Origin: Megalobrama amblycephala
Lineage: Eukaryota > Chordata > Actinopteri > Cypriniformes > Xenocyprididae
Direction of reading: 5' to 3'
NCBI RefSeq assembly: GCF_018812025.1
Contig: NC_063054.1
Span: 30,555,806 to 30,619,805, forward strand
Length of the DNA: 64,000 nt
The notes under the pieces were generated by a model, which saw only the letters and a list, made by a program, of their open reading frames with translations, did not search any database and was not told the origin of the DNA. Made by a program: the position numbers and the translations under genes. Positions 55,191-64,000 of the stretch are shown here, piece by piece (the first letter of the stretch is position 1; the number at the start of each line of letters is the position of its first letter).

Positions 55191-57811
55191 TATTTCTAAT
55201 GTACCACTACGGGACATAGCAACATACAAATAATAAACATATTACATTATATTACAGTACATGTACCAATACAGCTAATACCTAAATAAATGTTCAGTTA
55301 AACCTGTGGACTAAACCCAAACAAGCACTTTGGGTAATATTACAGTCTCATCTCCCTGCTGTACATTTATACTGTGACTGTGCAACCTCAATTCGTTTAG
55401 TCATACTCCACATAATGATGTAATTGGAGTCTTTTATCTGGCTGGATACTCTGGGCTACATGAATCCCGTCTACCGGGCTTTATAAAGACCAGAGAGAAT
55501 AAAGGATTTCAGCCCAAACTGTTAAATGATATATTCTCAAACTGTCCGGGGGAGTTTTCTTTAATCCATTGACTCTGTTGAGGTGGATTGGGAAAACTCT
55601 CCACATTATAGGCATGTATAGTAAAACAGTGAGATCACACTTGACCTTAACTTCCAGAGGATTCTCACACATCTATTTTAGCTGTCATTGTGTTCAGGGA
55701 AAAGCTAATGCTCAGTAATGGCTCTTCAGTCGTACTCGGCGCTAGCACCGAAAGAAGGGAGGGTGGTGGAGCTCTCAGCGTCGGCGCTTGTTAATCAGCC
55801 AATAGGGCTGTGACTCACGCGTCTGCCGTTAATGCATGAGCAGACTTTTCACATCAGAGCCAACAATACCACTCTCCATAACTCTGCTCTCTCTATTCAC
55901 ATTAAAAGCCCTGTCATTGAAACAGCTTCTGCTTCACTTTATGAACACACACATAGCTTAAGGTCACAAAAGATGCACATTAATGGGATATGCTTCCATC
56001 ACTAAAATTAAATATTACTGCAGAATTTTTAGGCCGAATTTTGGCTTGTTTCCCTCTGTCAATTTCTGTTCTGCTCCATAATGTCAAAAGGCCGTGCTGC
56101 ACACCGTACAGGCTAAATATTAGAACTATCAGACCGTTTCAAATCCTCTGAACTGTGCTGTGATTGGTCGAGCTGGAAGGAAAGTGCAGCTGAATTTAAG
56201 TGGCCAAATGAAATGTGATGAGTCAGGATAGCAGACAGCCAAAAAATCCATCCCCGAATACCATTACCTGAAGTGATCTGTGAAATGAATGTCAAAGATG
56301 GTAAAATATGAGGGTTGAAAGAATGCATCATTTTACCTGAAAAGAACAAAGGACTTTCATCAAATGTAATATACTTGTAGTAATGGAAGACACCTCCATT
56401 TCCTGCAGGAATGACTGAAGAGTTCATCATTAAAGAGATTTGATCATTTTTACAATGTCTTTGAATTTTATTTTGCATTTATTTCTGGTTTTTATTTATG
56501 TGCTCCTCATTGTTTCTGACATAATTCAGAGAAACAACTAGATTCATTGGTGTTAATTTCCCATTGGCCTTATTTTACCTGGTCCCCTAGACTTCATTTC
56601 ACTGTTTCACACAATCTGTTTTGATATTGCACAATCTAGTCAGTTCTAACTACCTCATTGACTTTGTATTTTTCTTTTCATTTTTTTATTTTTATTCAGT
56701 CCCAGTAGGTTGTTTGCACATGACTTCATTACTGCAGCGCAAAATGCAGCTGGAGGGCAAGGAGTGCATAGGAATTCTATCACAAACTCAAAATTCTTAA
56801 GTTTTGCATCGTTTATGGTTGCTCAAATCTATCAAACCGAGAAACCACAATGAGCTTTTATCATTTACGTAACTTATGTCATTTTTTAACTTTAAAAGTT
56901 GTCACCTTTTATAGCGTTTTGCGTCTGCTGATACTGAAATGAATATGGATACCTGCTTACCTTTTTTGTTTTTGACTTCTTGGTTAAATATTCACTTTCT
57001 TCATTGTATCGTTTGCAGGGAAGAGAAGATATTTTATTCCATTACATGATGATTTAGTGTTTTCACTTCAGTTTTGTAGAATTCCGTTCACAATGTTCAT
57101 CTGGTTACCGTGAAAACAGTGTCACGCGCTGCTGCTTCAGCCATCATATGGTAGAAAATGTCCAAAAGAAAAACAACTGTGTTCAACAAGCTGACAGAAG
57201 TCGATCCATTTCTTTGTTGGAAGGGTGTAAATGTAACTGTAGTTTTAATGTTTTCTTTGTAAATATTCACTTTCCCATATGACCACGGAGAACCATGAAT
57301 ATAAATATTCACTTTCCCTGAACCATGATGTGAGCTCCTGTTGCAATTCTCGATTCAGCATAAATGACCTACAATGGCGACATTTTTAACAATCATGACA
57401 GAAAATCAAAATACTGCCCTAAACTCACTAGCAGAAAGGCAGCGCGATATAAACAAACCAGACTAGAACGCGGCGTGACGGCAGCTTCACATTCTCTATA
57501 TCTACCTCCTCGATGGCAGTCAAGTCTTTCAATTCAGTAGAAACATCGCTCCTCTTCATAACATAAGGTTCACGTCCAAAATATGTTGTGATTTTCTGTT
57601 TATACCTTTCTAAACCAGCACAGTACGTGCTTCTATTCTAATTTTCACTGCTTGCCCTCCACATTAATTTTGCACGTCACCAGAACCATGTGATTGCAAA
57701 CAACCTATTAAGGCTTGTGTGCCAAAACATTCCCCAGTTAGACACTGCTGGAGAACATAGTTTCTAGTTTTCTACTTCCTTGCAGAGAGACATTGCACAA
57801 CAATAACTACT
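55191..57811. other. No gene recognised
   Basis: A frame of 121 codons at 56113-56478 on the minus strand has no domain I know and lacks supporting splice context. 55730-55870 is GC-richer. No repeats were recognised over most of 2.6 kb. Confidence 0.4.
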
Positions 57812-57815
57812 TTAA

Positions 57816-58292
57816 AGAAACATTTCACCAAAATTAAAATTCTGGCTTCATGTTATTCCAAACCTCTACGTCTTTCTTCTGCCGAACAAAACATTTGTTA
57901 TTTTGAAGGACATTTCATAATGACCATAGCCATAAAACCTCCAAAATGGCACAAAAAAGCACCATAAAAGTAGTCCATATGAATTTAATTGAGTTAATGA
58001 GTTAAATTCAGATTTGTGAACAAGCCAGTCAAGGTGAACTTGATCATTTGAAAAGAACCAGTTCAAAAGAATGATGGTTCTCGAGTTACAATGACTGCTT
58101 CTATGGCACGTGTTGATCTTTTTGTGTTGTTTTGCATCTTTGTATCATTTAGGAAAAGATTTGCTATGAACTATGAGCTGGTGTTGTATAGAATAAAAAA
58201 ATCTAATAAAATTGTTTTCCATGCTGCATACTAGTTTGGAATGACATGAGGTTGAGCAAATGATAGAATAAATTTATGGGTGAACTCTCCGT
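57816..58292. mobile_element. Diverged TTAGTTCACCC-family MITE
   Basis: TTAA at 57812-57815 and 58293-58296 flanks AGAAACATTTCACC on the left and, reverse-complemented, CGGAGAGTTCACC on the right. CATGTTATTCCAAACCTCTA and GGAATGACATGAGGTTGAGC mirror each other. An old copy. Confidence 0.75.
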
Positions 58293-58705
58293 TTAAGCTA
58301 CTGGGAGCATCCATTCATGACACAAGCTCCGAAAATATCAATCAGAAGGCTTGAAGAGGGTATTTATTACCAACCTTTATTTTGCTTAACTTCCTTCCAG
58401 CATTTCTGAAAATAAATGCGTCCTCCGAAGTCTCAGTTCATCAAATGTTCATTTTAATCTCGCAACCAGAACACTAGTAATTTGGTTTTAAAATGTAGAA
58501 AAATCCATTTTAAACCTGCTACAGCAATCTTATACAGCAAACTTTTAATCTGTGATTTAACTCAATTGTGTTACAGGTACATTCATTTAGTTATTAAAGT
58601 ATTATTATTACAAAGAAAAAAAAAAACAAGTGAGATATGTGATTAGAAAGGAAATGAAAATGCAGCATTTCAAAGATACAATAATTTCAACCAAATTGCA
58701 GAATG

Positions 58706-59115
58706 CGTCAGGGTTTTGTCACTTCAATCTGTTTTTGTCATGTTTTGTGTGAGCAGATGGCTTGTCATGTTTGTTTCTATGTTCCATATCCTCTCCTGTC
58801 TATTGTTTAACCCCACCCTTCTTCTGATTATTGGTAAATTTGTCACACCTGTCCTTCCTCGTTACCTGCTTTGTTTGCTCTCCCTATTTATTCTCCTTGT
58901 GTTTGCACTTCTATGCTTGATCGTCATCGTATGCACCCCTTGTGTCCTGCCTTGCATATCAAGTCCTGTCTTTTCAAGCCTTGTGCCCTGCTGGTTTGTT
59001 TTCCACCACAGGGTAGTTTTGTTGGGTTTTGTTTTATTTTATTGTAAAATAAAGCCCATTGAAACTCTTTGTTTGAGTCCTCGCCTCATCCCTTTCCCAA
59101 AACCTGACAGAACGA
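58706..59115 (+). mobile_element. Possible LTR of a retrotransposon
   Basis: The segment runs from TGCGTCAGGGTTTTG to CCAAAACCTGACA, giving TG...CA ends with a short inverted match. AAAATAAAGCCCATTG near the 3' end offers a polyadenylation signal, and the sequence just beyond (GAACGAACCCCAG) resembles what follows the 5' LTR in fish Ty3/Gypsy-type elements. The interior is T/C-rich. The 172-codon hydrophobic frame here (58716-59234) is a product of that composition and is not called. The internal region would be cut off by the MITE at 59157. Confidence 0.4.
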
Positions 59116-59156
59116 ACCCCAGACTTTTATCCTTCCTTTATATTTCTAGAGGCTCT

Positions 59157-59926
59157 AAATTGCACAACACACGCCTCACGAGCAGCGGAACTTTTATTAT
59201 GACACAGTCGCCGCTTCCGCTTTTCCGGTCATGAGTATGAGGTAACGCAGCTCTGTTTATCATATTAGATACATTTGAGTGTGTTGAAAATGTTATAACA
59301 TTACTTTGTGTGTTTGCTCGGCGGCTGCTGTTAGACACTGTTGCACACTGCAGTAAGATAGATCGATTTTAGAATATCATATTAAATGCTGGATGGCTTG
59401 CGTTGATAAATGGCATGCAAATCATTTTAAAACGTATTGTATGATGGAAAAAATGCTGTATTACTGTTACTAAAAATAAAGCTGCATTTGATTATGCTAT
59501 GTTAGCTACTTCACAAAATAGTGTTTTTCTCTGAGGCGTGGTAAAGCATGGTACTCGCAAAAAATCAAGAAAATTAGATTTAAACAATAAGACTAAATGT
59601 GTGAGCTATATAACAATAATTAGTTCTATAAATATATCAAAACAGTTGTTCCCTTGTCTATTAAAACATGTATATATTAAAGCGTCTTTGGTGTTTCCAT
59701 GGTTTCTACAAAATAAAACTGGAAACCGAGGGTAACGCAGGTATGACGCAATTGACAGGCGACACCTCACACGTCCCAGAGCCTTGGTTAAAATTGCAAT
59801 TTTCTCACGATTTACAAATAGTTGCAAACATTTGGAATATTGTAAGTTCTCAAGTGAACAAAATATATAACACTGGCCTAGTGGTTTCTGGATATTTTAC
59901 TGCAAAATTCTTACATATTGCACCTT
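59157..59926 (-). mobile_element. AGGTGCAATATGTAAG MITE, copy 1
   Basis: Read on the minus strand it begins AGGTGCAATATGTAAGAATT next to TTAA at 59927-59930. It matches copy 2 (61115-62070) nearly base for base through GTTTTTCTCTGAGGC and TAAAGCTGCAT. Its other end stops near ACACGCCTCACGAGCAGCGG, about 200 bp short of copy 2. Confidence 0.8.
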
Positions 59927-59934
59927 TAATCCTA

Positions 59935-61110
59935 CAAATCAAGATCACAGTGACTTATGTTATTTTACGATAATGCGATAGTAAGTGATAAAGCGTTTCA
60001 TTTCAAACCTGTAGGACGACTTTCTTTGGTAGAACACAAAGGCAGGTTTTTAAGAAAGTTTCAACTGTTTTTGTCTACACAATGAAAGTCAGTTTATGTT
60101 TTGGATGAAATAATTGGTTATTATGTACTACTTAGACAACAATTATGTGAAGTGCAAAAGAAATTAAGGTATAATTTAACATACTTCAGTGTAGTCATAT
60201 CTTGACTGTGACTGAGCATCTTTATGACTTACATTTCATTTTCAACTGCAGTCACTCCAAATCTCAAATATCAGGTTTTACTGAACATATCAAAAGCTGA
60301 ATAGTCATAGTTTAAATGATTGTGATGGCCAAGTGTGCACATCGCTTTCCTCTTGATTCTGCTCGTAATTCATTCTGACCGTTGACACTCTCACAAACAC
60401 AGACTTCTGCTCTTTAAGCCACTGATTTGATTGGACGGTTCATCATTTCCTGGAAACTCTGATCTGATTAGCTTTAGTGTTCTAGTGGTGAGAGACTGGC
60501 TGTCCTAAAGCAAGTACTATTCCAGGTTGCATCCAATGAATTGTCCGCTAACTTAAAGACAATGCAAATCTAAGCATGTATGTAATGCACTAAATGACTA
60601 TTTTCATCAATCAGTAAATCACTACCCAAACATATATCACGGAGAATAAGATAAAACTCCATTCGCTGTAGTGATCGTATCCCCTCCTTAGCAATGCAGA
60701 AGGCTTGTGCTCATGACAGACTGTGCTTGCACATGCTGCATTGTGTTAATGTTCACAGCTATTACAAATGATGGAAATGAACCTCCCCATTAACAGCCTC
60801 TCTGGGTTTAGTCTGTAGAGCTCTTGCTGACTCTAGTCACTCAAGAGCTCTTTCTATGACCCCTTGTATGCAATTAGCTTAATCTCATGTTCAGATGCAG
60901 TTGTTTGCTTGCATACATGAATTCTATTCATTTATGACTCTAATACAAACCATCAGTGAAATCTGTGCTTCATTAATATTCTGCAAGGCTATTTGTTCCA
61001 AGAGTAGATGATAGCAGGATTGGGCAAAATCCAGATTATGAGAATTGGCTCCCTTTCAGTTCATGAGCGTGAATTTGAATTGAATTGAATTTGAATTGCC
61101 TGCTATTTCT
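59935..61110. other. Mostly unrecognised
   Basis: 60001-60110 is a fragment of a TTAGTTCACCC-related repeat (TTTCAAACCTGTAGGACG, GGTAGAACACAAAGGCAGG). The rest shows nothing. Confidence 0.45.
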
Positions 61111-61114
61111 AAAC

Positions 61115-62070
61115 AAAGGCGTAGCTTGATGACGCGAAGTTTGAGCGCGGAATCTTGGGACATGTGGTCTTCACCTCAACGGCCAGTGGAAAAGAATTGG
61201 GATAGGACTCGGGAAGAAATCATGTTCATGTATGCGATTATTAACGTTACTGTAGTATGAAGCAGAGCAGGACCGAGTGTTGTGGGAGCTGAACGAGGCC
61301 GCTGGAGCGATTACGCAAACTTTTATTATGACACAGTCGCCGGTGCTGCTTCCGCTTTTCCGGTCATGAGTATGAGGTAACACAGCTCTGTTTATCATAT
61401 TAGATACATTTGAGAGTGTTGAAAATGTTATAACGTTACTCTGTGTGTTCGTTTGACAGCTGCTGTGAGACATTTGTTGCACACTGCAGTAAGATAGATC
61501 GATTTTAGAAAATCATATTAAATTCTGGATGGCTTGTGTTGATAAATGGCAGGCAATTAATTTTAAAACATATTGTATGATGGAGAAAATGCTGTATTAC
61601 TGTTACTAAAAATAAAGCTGCATCTGATTATGCTATGTTAGCTACTTCACAAAATAGTGTTTTTCTCTGAGGCATGGTAAAGCATGGTACTCGCAAAACA
61701 TCAAGAAAATTAGATTTAAACAATAAGACTAAACATGTTGAGCTATATAACAATAATTAGTTTTCTGTCTGTAAATATATCAAAACAGTTGTTCCCTTGT
61801 CTATTAAAACATGTAAATATTAAAGCGTCTTTGGTGTTTCCATGGTTTTTACAAAATAAAACCGGAAACCGAGGGTAACGCAGGTATGACGCAATTGACA
61901 GGCGACTCCTCACACGTCCCGGAGCCTTGGTTAAAATTGCAATTTTCTCACAATTTACAAGTAGTTGCAAACATTTGGAATATTGTAAGTGCTCAAGTGA
62001 ACAAAATATATAACACTGGCCTAGTGGTTTTTGGATATTTTACTGCAAAATTCTTACATATTGCACCTAT
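61115..62070 (-). mobile_element. AGGTGCAATATGTAAG MITE, copy 2
   Basis: Starts AAAGGCGTAGCTTGATGACG and ends TTACATATTGCACCT. It is longer than copy 1 at its left side (GGACATGTGGTCTTCACCTC, GGAGCTGAACGAGGCC). The two copies are in the same orientation about 2.15 kb apart. No TTAA directly follows this copy's AGGTGC end (TATATT instead). No coding potential. Confidence 0.8.
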
Positions 62071-62161
62071 ATTTATAATTAATACTTAAATAATAATAAT
62101 AACAAAGTTGTGCCTATAATTCTCTAAATTGTAGAATAAATTTTTTTTCCTGGGCCTATAA

Positions 62162-62310
62162 AATCTGTTCAGTACTGCCAAAACTATTCACACAGATAAA
62201 CAGATTTTGTTATGCAGCACCACAAAATGTGCACCACATTGCTTTCAGCTAAAATTCCTTAATCCAAATTGATTGTTAGTGGTAGTGCCTTTAAAGCTTT
62301 TTACATCCAG
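62162..62310 (-). repeat. Unnamed repeat, partner of 30505-30650
   Basis: TATTCACACAGATAAACAGA, TTTTGTTATGCAGCACCAC and GTGCACCACATTGCTTTCAG are the reverse complement of the 30.5-kb copy in the same order. Confidence 0.7.
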
Positions 62311-62334
62311 AAAGTATATCTGCAACCACAAAAA

Positions 62335-62406
62335 ATAGATAGATAGAATGATTGATAGACAGATCGACAGACAGACAGACAGAATGGTCGGTTGATGGAT
62401 AGATAG
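62335..62406. repeat. (GATA)n/(GACA)n microsatellite
   Basis: Interrupted ATAG and ACAG tetranucleotides over about 70 bp. Confidence 0.9.
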
Positions 62407-64000
62407 TCAAACAAATACCCGTGAGAAAACATCAACTAAAAATACAATTCTTGTGACATCCCTCTGACATGAGACCCTAGATAATGAATCTCCCACTTTG
62501 CCCACTCACTCTCCTGCCTGTTGAATGTTAATCCATCTGGTTGGAGCTCCATGAGCACCTGTCACAGATGCTGGTAATCACCATCTTTCAGGGACCAGGT
62601 GTGGATGTTGGCGGATTTGTGTGGGGTTTCTCATTTGGGTGGGATGTTGCAGTGTTCGGCGATATCCGAGTGGTTTAGCTTAGTGCTTAATTACTGTATA
62701 TGGGCTGATAACTGAAACATTTACGTTTTTTTATAAAGTACACTTATGAAAACCCTAGACCTGTGCTTTCTGAAAACTTCACCATTTATAACTTCAGAGA
62801 AAACCTGCAAATTTAGGCTATAATCATCCAGCTTCAGAGACAAATCAATAAAAAGTTATTAAAATTCAGCTGAGTTGACGATTATGAACCCTGACACATT
62901 TGTGCACTGTATAAGCTATTTGTGAGAATTATTCAAGGGAGGTGTAACAAATAATACAATTAACTTTGCCAAATTGTACAGTATAAAATCTAAGAAATGC
63001 ATAAATCCACAATAGCTGCATTTCCACTGTCAGGCCAAATGCAAACGTGCTCGTGCGTGCCAGGGCCGGAGAGTCAACACCACTTCTTATTACCCAGGTT
63101 ATCATATCAGGCTACCAGCTAACATAAACATTTAAGACATTTAAAATCATTTTCAGCTCAAAACTCACTTTCAGACATCAGCAAGTGTCTGAAATAACTT
63201 GCGATTGTGATCCGACGGGGATTATATTATATATTTATATGTGATGCCAAAGGCTACTTATGCTAATCATCATAATAAATACACATATGATTATGGAAAA
63301 TACCAGAGACTGCTTGAAGAATTCAGACAAAACTGTGGTGGTGTTCAAGTGCATTCAACTCGTAAATACGATCTTTCTGACATGACTTGAACGCACCATC
63401 GGCTACTCCAGTTAACTCATAACTAGGGCTGCCTCCTAATAGTCGACCAAACATTAGTCACCTAGCCTCCCCATGCTGGTGAAGTTGTGGGGTTGTATGA
63501 CTTTGTTCTAAGGAGGCGAGTTTTAGGGTAGTGCTGTGGAAACAGCTTGATTTTGGCCTCGTGGTCTGAGGCTTTTCCTGGCTCGCACTGGCTGAAAGTG
63601 ACACAAATTTCTGCTTCCAACCAAATACATACTCAAGGAGACTGCAAATACGATCTTTGTCCTCACAATAAAAAAGGTGCGTGGGTCTTTTTCAGCAGGT
63701 TACACTGAAAGACTGCCATATTAGCAGAGTCTGGCAATTCCAAGTGCCCACCGGCTCAAAGCACAACGTATTGTTTCCCATCCAGCATTCAGGCGGATCT
63801 GAAAGGGCCCCGTGTGCCACAGTCTCAGTGCCAGCTATTGTGTGTGTTCACTCCCTCGGTTTGCCCAGCCACACTTCTTCACGGGACGTTTTCTGAGATA
63901 TTAAGTAACAATAAAAATAACTAATTGAGTAACAGATTGAAATTTAAACTGGATTCGCTAATAACCTTCCTCTCCAGCACATTAGCAATGAGCAATCAGT
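62407..64000. other. No gene recognised
   Basis: A short piece at 63425-63465 (TAGGGCTGCCTCCTAATAGT) looks like the end of a common fish repeat. The remainder is unrecognised, and the 71-codon frame at 63681-63896 has no known domain. Confidence 0.4.

Noticed and set aside
56113..56478. 121-codon minus-strand frame
   Set aside because: No similarity, no splice context or promoter; length is possible by chance in 64 kb.
58716..59234. 172-codon hydrophobic frame, longest in the window
   Set aside because: It lies in T/C-rich LTR-like sequence and crosses the boundary into a MITE; its hydrophobicity follows from the T-rich composition, and no membrane-protein family is recognised.

Overview
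This is eukaryotic DNA, AT-rich and almost gene-free, from a ray-finned fish. The repertoire of short DNA transposons suggests a cyprinid (carp, goldfish or zebrafish relatives): dense MITEs and fold-back elements, piggyBac, hAT, Harbinger-like and Tc1-like copies, a tRNA-derived SINE fragment and (TA)n/(TAA)n microsatellites. Species and chromosome cannot be read from the sequence. No intact protein-coding gene is visible. The window looks like intronic or intergenic DNA, with one compact exon-like segment at 5825-5883.

Layout. 1-7.6 kb: mostly unrecognised sequence, a 1.15-kb minisatellite (3.24-4.4 kb), MITE fragments and the exon-like segment. 7.6-11.5 kb: a nest of a hAT element inside a Harbinger-like MITE, followed by an older repeat broken by a second such MITE and by a solo LTR. 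12.9-16.3 kb: a decayed piggyBac transposon with a recognisable but dead transposase and tandem 3' repeats. 18.6 kb: a THAP zinc-finger stub. 21-28.6 kb: several MITEs flanked by TTAA. 28.6-29.2 kb and 34.8-35.7 kb: two dead Tc1-like transposases. 31.7-33.2 kb: a piggyBac-type MITE carrying a 436-bp mariner-like insertion. 33.4-33.9 kb: a terminal-repeat element filled with short tandem repeats. 36.5-38.6 kb: a MITE within a MITE, then an intron-containing sequence followed by its own spliced copy. 39-51.6 kb: overlapping fold-back elements, including a 1.2-kb palindrome and two compact hairpins. 52-64 kb: sparser, with LTR-like sequence, two copies of one MITE and long stretches where nothing is recognised.

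The most notable signals are these. (1) The spliced copy at 38405-38502 lies 0.3 kb downstream of the unspliced version and lacks a 213-bp GT-AG intron exactly. (2) A set of otherwise different MITEs share TTAA target duplications and AGG...CCT termini, unlike the CCC...GGG piggyBac elements in the same window; a THAP stub that could come from a transposase is also present. (3) The piggyBac transposon and a piggyBac-type MITE each carry an internal palindrome 16-17 bp from one end. (4) Several nested insertions have their target duplications preserved, so the order of insertion can be read. All family names come from recognition by eye; no database search was possible.
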